DNA of 52,119 nt from Neolentinus lepideus HHB14362 ss-1 (GCA_001632425.1 KV425644.1:8095-60213); one strand, 5' to 3'; shown: positions 13,780-26,615, counted from the first letter of the stretch. A program made the numbers and translations. The notes: generated by a model from the sequence alone, not told the origin.

Positions 13780-15224
13780 GGTGTCAGCAAAGAGAGCGCG
13801 TTAGGGGTCGTGCCACACATGTGTCGGCCACACGCACCATAATACACGTCGTCCGCAGTCCTAGGGTCCCGAAAGTAAGGCAAGTAGCTGCGTGATTAGG
13901 GAGTGGAGCGGACCGGGGAATGAAGCTGGTTTATAACGAAAGGGATCCGGCCAGGTATAAAAAGAAGTTGGATGAAGCTGTGGCGGGATTAATACAAGAG
14001 AAACGCTCAGGCGTCCCAAACAAGAGACGAGGCGGGGGAGCCAAAGAGACCGGATCCTCGCAGGCCTTTTGTACCACGGCCACTGACAGGTCGCATGCAG
14101 AACTGACGAGTTTGTTGGGTTCAACAATCTGAAGATCACTGCAAAGACCAGTTGCTCCGACGCACAGCTTTTCCCCCGGTCCGGCTGGCTTCGCATCAAT
14201 CCATCCCGACAGACGTGATCATCAAGTACTCAGCCTCGAGCCCGGGCATTGCGCAGGGCAATCGCAGGTCCGGCGACCAGCTTAGGTCTTACTATGGTCA
14301 TCCTGGACAGCCTCGATGGTCATCAGCCTGGACCGGATCCTGAACGTTGAACATCGAACTCCTGTCTGCTCGGGATGCCACTGGGGTAATCTGGAGCAAG
14401 GCGGGGATACAAGCTTGCCATTAATCAATATTGAAACAGTGTCGAATAAAGAAGATCCTACAAGCGTCGGTTGACGAACCTCCGCGACTTCTCGACGGCA
14501 TGCAGTGCCATGCCACATGATTGCAAGTACTCGCGAAATTACTTTACATAATTGAGGAGCAGAGAGGCATATTGGGAATAAATATTTCAAGGGTATACTT
14601 CAATATCTTGAAGGTATGCGAGGGAATTTAAAGGATACGAGAACGACATATCTGTCGCGAAATGGAAGCTCTCTTTCTTCTGAATAAGGCAACTCTCATA
14701 CCATATCGGGATTAGGCCTTAGTTCAGCCCGAGCGCGTCTAGTGCTAATTAGATCCGCAGCGAATGTGCGGTCCCGAAGACAGCGTCGGGCCGCCCTCTC
14801 ACGACACCGCCCCTGTCTCCAGAGTGCACCCCGACGGATGTGATGGTACCTACGAAACACCCGACGGACCTCATATCGCACTACTTCCACTCCCGCCGAG
14901 GCGGACATCATCCCTCCGTACCCTGTCATAAAATTTCCCTTAACATGACCAACCCAGGCTACTCGCCCAGCATTTTGATAAGAGGGATGCATACTCCTAG
15001 TACATTTACGGCGAAACAGAGACATAATAAAAACAGTAACGTAGACGGCCATCGACGCTAATGTGAGACAATCAAAGGACATCGTGAGCATCGTGAGACT
15101 AGACGAAACAACGCTCGTCGCAGAGACAAGAGAAAACCTTTTGGATGACTACCGAGACAGTGATGAGAGCGAGAGTTCGTATAACAATGCAGCATGCGAT
15201 CGTGGACGGAACAGATAAAAACGC
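13780..15224. other. Long intergenic stretch, no clear gene
   Basis: About 1.4 kb between two minus-strand genes. A minus-strand open frame at 15091-14696 (131 codons) starts with a hydrophobic segment, but it lies directly downstream of eIF4A, resembles nothing known and may be 3' UTR. A plus-oriented TATA-like tataaaaag lies near 13.96 kb with no gene after it. Nothing else was recognised. Confidence 0.45.
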
Positions 15225-16784
15225 TTAAATAAGGTCGCTGCGGAGAGGGGTCAGCACACGGTACATCAGACCGCAGAGTAGTATGCCACTTACGCGACGT
15301 TCAGGGGCATCTCGTCAATCTGAGTATTGTAGAATTCTACGTAAGCGACAACAATCAGTCTCCAAACGATACCAAGACCGGCTAGCACAACACTCACGTT
15401 CTATATCTCTCAACATCCGCACGTCATCCGTCGTAACAAAGTTGATGGCGACACCCTTACGACCGAACCGACCGCCACGACCAATCCGATGGATGTAGTT
15501 TTCACGGTTCGTGGGAAGGTCGTAGTTGATAACCAACGATACCTGCTGTACGTCGATACCACGGGCCAGAAGGTCAGTGGTGATAAGCACACGGGATGAC
15601 CCCGAGCGGAACTCCTTCATCAAGACCTCGCGCTGCTTTTGGTCCATATCTCCGTGCTAGACATATCCAGCTCAACAGTCAGTTCTCGCCCAGCGACCGC
15701 ATGATGACGACATCCTACCATCGCAGAGACAGTAAACTCGCGCCCGTGCATCTTCTCCGTGAGCCAGTCGACCTTCCGCCTCGTGTTGCAGAAGATGACC
15801 GCCTGTGTGATGGTCACCGTCTCGTACAGATCGCACAGCGTGTCCAGCTTCCACTCCTCCTTCTCCACGGCAATGTAGAACTGCTTGATACCCTCAAGCG
15901 TCAATTCGTCCCGCTTGACCAAGATCCGGACGGGGTCGCGCATGAACTTCTTCGTCACTTCGAGCACGTCAGCAGGCATAGTAGCGGACAGGAGCACCAC
16001 CTGCGTGTCCTGCGGCAGAAGCTGGAACACCTCGTAGATCTGGTCCTTGAAACCTCTCGACAGCATCTCATCGGCTTCGTCGAGACAGAATATCTTGATA
16101 CTGTCCGTCCTAAGCGCGCGGCGGTTGATCATGTCGTACACACGCCCGGGCGTGCCGACAATGATCTGCGCACCCTCCTGGAGCTTGGCCATGTCCTCGC
16201 GGACGTTGGTGCCGCCGACGCAGGCGTGGCAGGTAATGTTCATGTAGTCGCCGAGTGCGATCACGACCTTCTGGATCTGCTGGGCGAGCTCGCGGGTGGG
16301 CGCGAGGATGAGCGCCTGGCCGCCCTTAATGTTCATATCGAGCTGCTGGAGGATGGAGATGGAGAAGGTCGCGGTCTTGCCGGTACCAGACTGCGCTTGG
16401 GCAATGACATCGTGGCCCTTGATGACGGGCACGATGGCGCGCTGTTGGATAGCAGAGGGACGCTCGAAACTACAGACACGTCAACTCCCGCCTCCCAAAA
16501 CCACGCGAGGAAACTTCAAAAGCACAAACTCACCCGTAAGCGTAGATGCCCCGAAGCAACTCGGGCTTCAACTCCATGTTATCGAAGCTGCCTCTGCAAT
16601 CAGCTTCTCTCCACGATCATACAGCATCAGGACACGTACTTGTCGACGACCTGGTCCCAGTTGGACTCGATCTCGCCTTCCGGGACATCCTGCAACTGTT
16701 CCTCACTGTACCGCCAGACCACACAAAATTCCGCTGTCAGCGCTCCACCACCATCCCCGCAAGAGACGCGACGCACGCAGACAT
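15225..16784 (-). CDS. TIF1: Eukaryotic translation initiation factor eIF4A
   Basis: DEAD-box RNA helicase of the cap-binding eIF4F complex. Seven exons join in frame: 16784-16777, 16705-16640, 16587-16534, 16469-15719, 15656-15398, 15336-15294 and 15237-15225, giving 397 residues, the same as yeast eIF4A. Motifs in order: [13 protein letters not shown] (Q motif), AQSGTGKT (I), PTRELAQQ (Ia), TPGRV (Ib), DEAD (II), SAT (III), [13 protein letters not shown] (IV), ARGIDVQQV (V) and [13 protein letters not shown] (VI). The C-terminus is NVADLI. The first coding exon is 8 nt and the last 13 nt, both needed for a canonical protein. The start [21 protein letters not shown] matches fungal eIF4A. Confidence 0.96.
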
Positions 16785-17215
16785 AATTTTGTTCTTAAGC
16801 CCTTAGACTTTCTTTAAGCTAGTCTGGTTTCAGAAAACTCTAGGGTCGACCAGCGATATCGACCTGCGTACGAGAGTGAGAGTGCGATAGATAGATCGAT
16901 AGACCTTGCACAGGATGGAAAGTCGGTGAAACGAAATTTGACGCCCCTGCAATGGCGCGGGGTTTGCCGGGCCCATTGAAACTCAGCAGGATGTCATCCT
17001 TCTCGCGGTCCGGTGGTCATGAGTGATCTAGCACGGGTCAAAAATCTACTACAATTTCATTAGGCAGAGCAATAAGGTAGCGGCCTTAGAACCAAAGACT
17101 TCCTGAGACGTTCTATTCATGGTGAACAGGTAGAATCGAAACCGTCTATGTATCAGTGTGGCATAGGCGGTGCGTCGAGCGACGCGAACACATAAACCCG
17201 TCGACGCGCAACAGC
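16785..17215. other. Intergenic, eIF4A promoter side
   Basis: About 430 bases between the 5' end of eIF4A and the 3' end of the transporter, both on the minus strand. A pyrimidine-rich tract just upstream of the eIF4A start (on its strand) fits a fungal promoter. No gene is seen. Confidence 0.5.
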
Positions 17216-19305
17216 TCAGAACTTCCCCCACCACCGCCCGAGTACAAGATACCTGACAACTCCCATGAGCATCACCGACAACATGATGACGCTCCCTAAA
17301 CCCAAAACACCAAAACGTCAATCAGCCCTCAGTTCACACTTCACCTCCTCCCACCGCCCAGAACACTCACCTGCATACGCGCCAACACCCGCCCACCCCG
17401 CGCCCGAGATCGCGCCCGAGATCGGCGGCCCCGCGAGCGCGCCAAACGCCTGCACGCTCATCGTCATCCCCACCCGCCGCCCGACGTCGCCGGTCTCGCC
17501 CAACGCGAGCACCGGCGCCAGCACCAGCGACATGTACACGCCCGAGGAGAAGCCGTACACGACCGCGACCGCGATGAATGCGTTTTTGGTGTGCGCCAGC
17601 GGCCAGAGGTAGGTCAGGAGCCCGGCGAGCGCGGTGAAGGGCATCATGACGTTAATGCCGCCTGCGGAAGGGGTGAGAAGTTGTGAGGGGACTGTTACTA
17701 GTACTACACAACAGGGACATACCGATGCGGTCGGCGAGCATGCCCGCCATGATACGCCCGAAGGCAGAGGAGGCGTTGGCAATGGATACGAGGTACAGCG
17801 TGAAGTGTGGGTCCACGCCCGCGTCGCTGGCGCTGATGTCGATATATGTGAGCACTGATAAATGTCATGTCGACATCAGTATCAGGTTACACTCGGACAA
17901 GTAGCAAGTGTAATCAAAGATCGGTTCAAAGTTAGATGTCAAGATAAAAATGGAAGACGAAGTTGAAACATCCTGAGACCGCATTGAAGACGCACTCACC
18001 GGTATACAAGCCCAAAAATGCGACAAAACACGTCAGCACGTATATCGAAAACGCAGGCGACTTGAACGCTTTCCAGTTGCACAACCCGCCCGAAACATGA
18101 ATTGGCGGAAGGCGGCGACGAAGGGTCTGCGGTGCACGAATTGCGAATTACATGTCACGCAGGGTAAGATAAAGGATTAATGCAACGCAGACGTACAATA
18201 TTCCCAATGCCGACCGTGAAAATGAGTAAGAAGCCGATCACCCGAACGGTCCACTGGAACCTTGACAAAAATCAACCCAAGGTTGGATAAAATACGAGAG
18301 GACGACGAGTTGACTGTGAGTGTACCCAATTTGGGGAACCAGATTCCGGAAAGTAATGGGGAACAATGTCCCACCGATGGACGACCCAATCGCAGTGATT
18401 CCAAGCGCGGTCTGTCGCTTCTTTTTAAACCAGTGCGCGATGATGCCCTGGGTGGGGCCGAACATCGCGCCCGAGGCCAACTAATCATCCATTGATTTCG
18501 GGTAGAGATTAGGGTTAATATAGAGGACCGGACACGCACGCCGATCGCCATCCCCTGGCACAGCAGGAATTGCCAATATTCCTTGCACTCGGCTGTGAGG
18601 AATGTGGCGAGGAGGAGGAGGATGCTTGCAAGGGTCAAGGGGAGGCGGAAGTATCCGATATCGAAGAGGCGGCCGGAGACGAGACCGGGGAAGAAGACGA
18701 GGGAGTACTGGATGGGCAGATTAGTCTTCGAGTACGAGAAGACCAAGGAGCGCGTGCCTGTATGGAACCAATCCATGCGCTACAGCAATTTAGCGGCGAG
18801 TCTCGGGAGGAGACGAAGAGAGGAAGCAGAGCTTACAGTGATGACGCGGAGGTATTGGGGAGGAGGGTTTGGGTGTAGTATGCTTGGAAAGTCTACAACT
18901 GGGTTCAATGTCTTTGCAGCCATCGTTATTATCTGATCGCGTACACCCCATGCGTTCACCAAACCAAAACTGGTTTTCAGAGGCAGGATGAGCACTAGCC
19001 GGTTTAACGGCGTAGTTCATGCCATACAACACGCTCACGTTGATGCATTAACACATAGAGACTAATCCGAAAGCTGCATGAGACTTTGAGGATAATTATA
19101 GTTTGGCGCAACTCACCCCAAGTACAGTCAACCACGCATGCAATCCACCGTCCGGGAAGTCGTCCCCAGTCGCCAGAACTTCTTTTGAAGACAGAGTCGG
19201 TGGCTTCACCATACCGCTAGAATCTGTCTCCTCTTTCGTCGAAAACTCCTTGTCGTGAGAATCATTGTCGTGGATCGTCGATTCTTCAGACGAGACGGCC
19301 GTCAT
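17216..19305 (-). CDS. MFS transporter, monocarboxylate (SLC16-like) type
   Basis: Integral membrane transporter of the fungal monocarboxylate permease group; substrate unknown. A polar N-terminus of about 60 residues (MTAVSSEESTIHDNDSHDKE...) leads into the family motif DDFPDGGLHAWLTVLG. The body is split by about ten short introns. Readable membrane blocks include SFGLVNAWGTFQAYYTQ, the WIGSIQ/YSLVFFPGLVSGRLFD junction, ASGAMFGPTQGIIAHWFKKK, WTVRVIGFLLIFTVGIGNI, SIANASSAFGRIMAGMLADR and SGVYMSLVLAPVLALGETG. The last exon (17295-17216) ends in LVLGRWWGKF. The intron at 18757-18708 must use a GC donor to join WIGSIQ to YSLVFF. Each joint tested restores the family pattern, so the gene looks intact. 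I did not sum the exact protein length. Confidence 0.88.
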
Positions 19306-19387
19306 CGTACACCAGACTCAACCGTGCAAGGAACCAGATACAGAGAAGAGAAGAAGAATGGGAAGCTGGGTGTGGGCTCGAGCCAAA

Positions 19388-19395
19388 CTTATATA
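19388..19395 (-). promoter_or_regulatory. Candidate TATA box of the MFS transporter
   Basis: On the minus strand this reads TATATAAG, 83-90 bases upstream of the transporter start codon. Sequence and spacing fit a fungal TATA box; no experiment supports it. Confidence 0.5.
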
Positions 19396-22198
19396 TGCGA
19401 TTTCCGCTGATCATGGATATGATTCGGCACCGTCATAAAGAGAACCGGCATATTACACCCGAGGTCCAAGCGACCTGCTACTACTAGCAACGAATCCCTT
19501 CACGAAGGTCAGGAGACCCTCTGCAGGGGGTTCTCATTATTCAGTGTTCTTCATGGCCAAGGCGCGCACTAAGGGTCTAGACGGTCGGCGTAGAGGTGGG
19601 AAACAGAGAATCCGGTAAATTTGGATGAACTAGAGTGGACGTGCGTTGATCTCATGGAGAACACCCCTCGGGCAGCTTTAAGAGCGATTGGCCGTGTCTC
19701 GGCCCGTTTTGCCGGCCGTCGGTATCGATCCAAAGGAATAATTGAAGCATTTGCTAAGATTATTCTCGCACAAATCTCGCTTGAACAAACGTATATTGGT
19801 CATCAGCAAAGGCCTGTCATATTGACTCGTGCTGTCACGGTACCCGTAAATGCTGAGAATCGTTTGGTGGGGAAAGACGTCCTCCATAGAAGTAAGATTT
19901 ATAGGATTAAAGGGGACTTACCAAGGAACTTTTCACTTCCTTCAGGAGTTGCCGAGAGCACCCATGCTCACCCATGTCATGTCCGAGTCCCATGCTGCCT
20001 CAAAAAATGATGCCTGTGAAGTAGTAGCGCCCTTTCCAAGTTGGGTCGTTTGAGTCTCAACGCTTCCCAAATCCACTGCCACTCAGTCATACTGTATAAT
20101 GAATTTACAATAGCGAGACCTCTGACTAGAACACCAGGTGAAGGGTGTCCACAACAGAGAAGCTTGAGAGCATATAATGAACCCTGTACTGACGGTCCTC
20201 GGGTCCAATGTGGGTCCTGTCTTGAACGCGTCGCGTATTCTGGCTTCCTCCTATACTGCAGAGTCATGTCCAACTGTCCTCTGGCCGTCGAGATAACTGC
20301 ATTCACATGGGTCTGCATCGATGAAGCTGAGCCAAAATAGCTTTAGGAGGGTAGAGGAGGATGCATAGGAATGTCGGCAAAGCAACGATCACAATAGCTA
20401 CGGGTGCTGTAAGTCTTCGCTTCTTGCACTACTGACATCGCCCATCCGACAAGAACAAAAGTATGGGGAAATGCATCGTCAGACGCCTCGCTGCTGCAAA
20501 GCTCGAATGTTTTTATATTGCCTAAGGCACAGGCGTATAGTCTCTTGATAGATGCGCGGGTGTCCTCCATCCTATCAGACCTCTCTCCTCTCCTAATCCC
20601 ATTCCTCAAAGCTGACCGTTCGGGATGAAGCCCGTGGACTCGCTACCTTCTCCTCCGTCCGTATCTCCTGCCCACCCTCCATGACCATCAACTATGCCCC
20701 ACTGGACATCAACTCCATGGAATCCATCGGTAACTTTGCGGAGATAATGCAGCAGTTCCAAGAGGATGTCCAGACTAGCAGTTAAAAAGAAAAAGGATGG
20801 CACCGCACAGTATATGCTGTGTCCGAGATGGGCGTTACTGCATTGACAAGAACTCTAGCGAACTAGAACAAGGATAAGGAGGGCCTTTTGGTCACGGCGG
20901 TCTGCCTGGCGTATATGAAGACGAGCATGGCGAATGATAAGGCGCAGTGACGCCGGCGATGCTTGGGGAAAGAGTGGGACGTTCTGGAACAACAGCAGGG
21001 AGTATGACTGGTAGAATGGTAAAGTAAGTAGTTCAACTTTCCTACTGCCGTCAGTAGTTACTGTCAAATGAAAACAGAGTTTTCCACAACACACCGAAAG
21101 TCCTAAGACACCTAAGAAAAGGGTCTCGTGGTCACCGTCTGGGATTCACGGGTCCTTTTCCCTTGCTAGGGACTCTTTACGATGGTTATGTTTCCTCTTA
21201 ATCGCTCACATTCTAATGTCGGACAGGACACTCGGGTCCCCGCCTGCAGATGCATTTTCGAGATTCGAGCAGAAGTCTCGGGTACTCGCACGATCGACTT
21301 GAGCTCAGCGAAGCGCTTCAACCGCTCGACTACCTGCCGGCGTGAAAGCACCGGGTACTCATCATCTAGACCTGTTAATGGACGGAGTCGTCAGTGCACG
21401 TTTTCATCTGCAGTCGTCAACTCACTCGATGCAGGTCCCGAACAGATTCCGTCGGTCGCGAGGGGTCGACCCTGGATCCAAGCTGAATATGTACAGCAAC
21501 AAATGGCCTGAACTCAACCATGTTCGTATGATTTCGCCGCATGTTGAGTGTTTGTTTCCCTTGTTCTTGCAGTTGAATCTCGATTTGGCTCCAAGGTTCA
21601 TGAGGAAAAGCCTCTAGTGGCACGCCCTTGGTCGCGATCCCAAGCTCGTGCTATATTTTGCCGTAGTGAGTGGTTGCTCGAGTTCGTCAACGAAACCTGG
21701 TCATACTTCACGACCCCGACAGACGCACCCAGATATTTGCTTGCGCTACAGTTCATGCAGCCGAGGAGTGGCCGCATATTCGATGCATCATGGATGCTGC
21801 CTACATAAGCTTCACAAAGGCACCTTGACTGCATTCGAATTTACTATGAGATCCGCTGTGCACGAACACGGTGAGTGCGTGATAGTCTCGAATCTCTGTA
21901 AAAAGTCATAGCCCGTCCAAACAAAATATGGAGATTGGTGACAATCGCACCTGAACAGATTTTCTTCAGAGCGCTTGGTTATTTGCCCACAGTTCCGTGC
22001 CATTGCAGATACAAGATTAAGAGATGTGCATAAGCGCTCAAGAACAATGCCTCGGGCGAACGCGATCACGTGGATCGGCAACTATACCCACCGCATCGAT
22101 GCGCACTACGCGGTGGCATTCCTTTCACCTCAACCACATCACTCCCCACTCGAACCCCCGTAAAACACAGCTCTCGGGCTCCACTTGTTACATCTACA
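19396..22198. other. Noncoding accessory stretch
   Basis: About 2.8 kb between the divergent transporter (minus) and FunK1 kinase (plus). It contains the inverted repeat copy at 20.9-21.0 kb. A short plus-strand frame ending at about 20786 reads MTINYAPLDINSMESIGNF and stops soon after; it could be the last exon of a dead gene but is not identifiable. No complete gene is seen. Confidence 0.45.
20893..21034 (-). repeat. Dispersed repeat, copy 2 (inverted)
   Basis: On the minus strand this aligns with the copy at 1055-1236 on the plus strand. The 17-base core is identical and flanking bases diverge, with a gap of about 20 bases upstream of the core and a shorter one after it. Downstream blocks such as cggcgtcac and attcgccatg also match. 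The two copies are about 20 kb apart and face each other in opposite orientation. Confidence 0.6.
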
Positions 22199-24536
22199 AT
22201 GTCAATCACCTCCTCTCAATTCACCCTTGTGGAAGACACGGATGACCCGCTGCTGAAGCACCTCTATTGGGAGCTAGAGGAGTATATGATTGACGGGGGC
22301 GACAAGTTCACCAAACATGCCTTCAAAGACCAAGTCCCGTCGAAGGACATCAAGAAGTTCGTGGACAGCTACGAGGGGTACGACGGCAGATGGTCGTTAG
22401 TGCCGGGGTACGACGAACCTTTCTTCCGGTTCAAAAATGCGTATGTCGCCATTATCAACGACATCCTGCGGTACTTCGGACGAGACGGCACTCGACAAGC
22501 CGTTGACACCCAGTTCCACCCAATGGGATACGATGATAGGGTTCAAACAAGGATGGCGACGTCTCCCAGCATCTCGATAATGGGATGTGGTAGTAACATC
22601 GGCCCAGAGCACTCGATATACGACGAGCCACTTTATACCCAGGTTCTCGCTCCCATAGAAATCGACGCCGATGGCCTGCCCGAAAAGCTTCTCCTCTATC
22701 ATATCGCTGTCTATGTGCGATTTTGCTTCTTTTGTCAACCATCTAGGCTCTTTATTAACAGTCTTCTGCTGACCGGGGACACCGCTCGCTTGTTCTACTT
22801 CGACCGATCGGATGTGGTATACTCGAACAGGATTGACATACACCACGACCCGGAGACATTCGTCCGGTTCATTCTGGGCATGTCTTCTTTGAACGCGAGC
22901 GACCTGGGCTTCGACCCGCGAATATACTGGCGGCTCAAACAACAGTACTTCAAGCCCGACTTGGAGTCAGATGTCGAGTACCGCATCTCACGTCTAAATT
23001 CGAAGTCTCTAATGCGAGGCCGTGGTACGGCTTGTTATAGAGTCGATCATGAGGGCGAAAAGTTCTTCCTCAAGTTGTACTGGCATCCCGTGGAGAAAGT
23101 TCCTGAATGGGAATTCCTTCTGAAAGCGCAAGAGGCAGATATCAAAGGCGTCGCGAAAGTGGAGCTTTATGGCGAATATGTTTGCATATCTGACCTGCGC
23201 TGCGTTCCGTTGGTATCGACTGTTGGATGCGACATCAATGATCGCGTCTATACCTTCATAATGCAGCCGATGTATGGCGGAACTCTTACCTTGAAGGAGT
23301 TTTGGAAATCTTATCCAGAAGAGCAGTTCCTGCTTGCCTACCGAGACACTTTGGCAGGTATGTCTTCCGGTTAATGGATGTAGCATTTACCTCGCTGCTG
23401 ACTTCTTGTGCCCTCCACAGCAAGCATGGAACTGCTCCAGATTGGGATTATTCATGGGGATGTAAATCCCTTCAATATATTATACAATCCAGGGGGCCTG
23501 CCAGGCAGCCGTGGTATCCTCATAGACTTTGATATGGCCTTGTACATCGACGAAGGACAGGCAAGGGATACCGTCGAGCCCATTATTGTACGTGGCGGAA
23601 TCCAAATTTATGACTCGATGCTAACACAAGACTCTCAGCGTGTGGAGGCATTTCGCTCCATCAAGGTTCAAGAGGGTCATAGATATTGTCACTTCGATGA
23701 TATCGAATCCTTCCTCTACACATACTTCCGGGTATGCGTTTGCAAGCCCGCTGAGGACGATTATGTCGAATTCTTTACGCAGGACGTCATAGTAGACTGG
23801 AAGAACAGCGATCATGCCATGTTAAAGAGCTTCAAGAAGCGCTTGTTTGGTGCTGACAATGGCCATGCGCTTCGGTGTCTGTATGGCCGCGATCTGAGCA
23901 GGCCTGTACTAGACCTCTTCATCGACTTACAGAGGTTCTTCGAGCGGCAGATCTCGCGGTCGCTGAGAAAGATTGACGAAGAGAGGCTCGGATACAACCG
24001 GGAAGAACAGTCAAGGCCATGCTTGCGGGTCTCTGACCGCTTACGTGCAAAGATGGCGGAACGACTGGACAAACTTTATGAACGGATGCCAGAAACTTAT
24101 ATCAAATCACTTGATGCAGGTGAGTTGGCAGTCTGATCAAGTATGGAGCAGTACAGAGCTTACGAATGCTGCTCTGACAGAGGGATGCAATAAGTGGTTC
24201 ACTCTGCTCGCTAAGAGACACTACTACGAACTGCTGTATTATGTCGATCACGCAGTCGCAACATTAAGAAGAACAAGCAGCGACGCCCAGACCGAGATTA
24301 CCTCCCAGGCATCTGAGCCTAGCGCGCCGTGTGGCGACCGTAATTATCCGAAGCTGTCTGAATCTAAAAACGCTGCCTTACAGGCTGCCAGTGGCAATGG
24401 TCTTAATGTGATCACAAGCATCACGAATACACCTGAGTCCAACGTCAAGCGCACTCGAAGTGCTTCAGACAGCATTAGCTGCAATGGACGAGAAGCAAAG
24501 AAGGCGAAGGAGGCCGTATACTACCGTATAATGTGA
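22199..24536 (+). CDS. FunK1 fungal-type protein kinase, intact copy
   Basis: Member of the FunK1 family, a protein-kinase-like group expanded in basidiomycetes. Four exons join in frame: 22199-23357, 23421-23587, 23639-24119 and 24181-24536, giving 720 residues. The N-terminal half holds the family region (DDPLLKHLYWELEEYM; VDSYEGYDGRWS). The kinase core begins with RGRGTACYRV and an FLKLYW lysine. The catalytic loop is IIHGDVNPFNIL with Asp near residue 400, so Gly replaces the usual Arg of HRD. The metal-binding motif is DFDMA. The RTGT motif seen in many FunK1 proteins is not present; the aligned segment is RVEAFRS. The tail is basic and Ser-rich (VKRTRSASDS; REAKKAKEA), resembling a nuclear localisation signal. 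The intron 23588-23638 is 51 nt without a stop, so retention would keep the frame. Confidence 0.9.
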
Positions 24537-26615
24537 CAACCCCTGCCCTCTTACAGCATCATCTATCTTTATTGTTTATGTGCTCTTATCAATATTCTTG
24601 CTTTCGGGGTGGAATGTGATCTACGAATGCTTTGTGCTATCAGCGTTGTACACTAGGATATCAGCAGACTAACAGTATCATAATGATTATGTACGCTCTT
24701 GGATCGTCGTAGAGAGTACCTTATAATGGATTGCGATAAATGGAAACAAATATATGATTCCATATGCTCTCTCGTCAAAAAGTTAAGCCAGATGCTTTGC
24801 TCCTAACAGACATCTCATCGGTGGTAACCTCTCGGAAGCGAACATTGTCATTGTTTTATCATATACCTTCCTTGCTTACCCTTGTTCGAGGAACCGGTCT
24901 CTGTGAAAGGTCAGACTGGAATGACTTGGGCGTAACGGGCATGTCAGATGACAGGGTAGAAGAAAACTAACCTGCAGGAGTGCGTAGGTGAACTTTTTGG
25001 TGGGCTTGACAGACCGTCTTCGTCTGTCTTTCTCGACCCGATCAATACGGCTTCCTCTTTCCGTTGTAGCAAGTATAACCCGTCAGCGTTCTTGACTGCC
25101 CAACGTTAATATCACTGACCAAGTCGAAAGGCATACGAATACCGAGATGTTCGGATGCCACTAACCTCACACGATGACAAGCACCCCCTCGATACAAAGG
25201 GGTCGACCACACTATTCACCGTCAGGTACGGTATTTCCACTGCTTGAAATACCTTACGCAGCTCACCTTTGCATGATAATCGCATGCAAAGGGCTGAATG
25301 AATGTGCGAAAACGTACGACACGCGCGGTGGGGGAAGCGTGGAGGCGTGATAGATTGACGGGGGGTGTAGCTGTGGTGAAAGAGGGAAAAGCGGCGAAGA
25401 GTGTGGCCGACGTGGATGTGAATGGTATGATGAAGGCAGAAAGGTTGGCACAGACCAAACGTTTCGGAGAATAGCCTAACACATATTAATAGAAGAAGCG
25501 ATTGATCAAAGTACCGGATTCAATATGTGGCATGCCTTGGACATAGTCTCTATTCGGCACGGGAACACATTCGGCTGTCAGTGTACGAGGGAGCCTTTGC
25601 ATAGAGAGACGGACCAGATGCTGGCCAGGTTTATGATCTCGCTGATTGGGCATGCTTTGCTTTCTTCACCTGCGTATACATATAGTGGCAAGCAGATTCG
25701 ACTCGAGTGAGAAGCCTAAAAGATCTTGTGGATAAATATTGCGGTTCTGAAGAGGGAACATATACCTATGTCGAACAAATAACGTTCGGAAATGTCGTCG
25801 TGAGATACAAGAACGCACATCGTAAGTCGTCGATGCATCGGTAATACCACCCTGGGTAATCACACTTTTGGTTGGAATGCTCCCTAGGACCAGTCCACGT
25901 ACATGGTACAGCCTGGGAATAGTTAACGGTGTCCTGGCGCATCCACGGAAATTGCAGACAACACCGCGGAGAGGTGGACCGTCTCGGGGAAGCGCGACGT
26001 CCTTTCATAAGCTCCACGATGTACGACTCATCGGAGACTGGATCCTGTAAGCCCCGAGAGTGCGATAACTACAGACTCGCTGTCGCGGAGGGGCCGTTCC
26101 GCGAGGAGATGCCAGAAGTCTAATGATATAGTGCCTGCCCAAATCACCTATCTCGATTGTGTACAATCAACAAATTTGGACTGCAAGGGTCATGGAAAAA
26201 GCCTACTATGCAAGAACTATTCTTCCTCCCAATTATTATGTAGTGCACCTTGAGTTCTCTATGTCAAGTAGATCGGAAATGTACATTGAGCTGGTAAAAT
26301 CTGGTGAAATGCATCAGAGGAGCCACGAAGGACGCCGGATCAACTACATTCCGGCGATCAAACCAGCACGCGTCGGATGCCTGGATATGCAGGAATACTT
26401 CGTGCAAGGAAATCAGCAGTGGCAGCTGCTACAAACTCAAAGTGGACCGAATGATTGCGACGATGAATTGAATATTAGACCCCGAAACCCGAAATGCGAC
26501 GATGACATTATGGATCAACAAAGTGATTAAAGGGAACGAACGAGGTAGTAAGTTCGATTGTCCATCCTCTACGGAACGTTGAAAACGAAAGAGCTGAAGG
26601 TCCCAGGAGAAAGTC
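24537..26615. other. Intergenic between convergent genes
   Basis: About 2.1 kb between FunK1 (plus) and Iml2 (minus). A plus-strand frame at 26159-26530 (123 codons, starting MYNQQIWTARVMEK) is the longest complete one. It has no recognised domain, no clear splice partners and overlaps the 3' side of Iml2, so I do not call it a gene. No repeat or RNA gene was found. Confidence 0.45.

Noticed and set aside
14696..15091. 131-codon minus-strand frame with a hydrophobic start
   Set aside because: It lies about 130 bases downstream of eIF4A on the same strand and resembles nothing known. More likely 3' UTR or chance.
15596..16786. Plus-strand open frame of 396 codons
   Set aside because: It is the antisense shadow of the eIF4A exons, whose minus-strand translation has every DEAD-box motif. 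The long frame comes from GC-rich codon bias.
22397..22942. Minus-strand frame of 181 codons
   Set aside because: It is antisense to the first exon of the intact FunK1 kinase.
26159..26530. 123-codon plus-strand frame
   Set aside because: It is complete from ATG to stop but has no recognisable domain and sits at the 3' side of Iml2. Not enough evidence for a gene.
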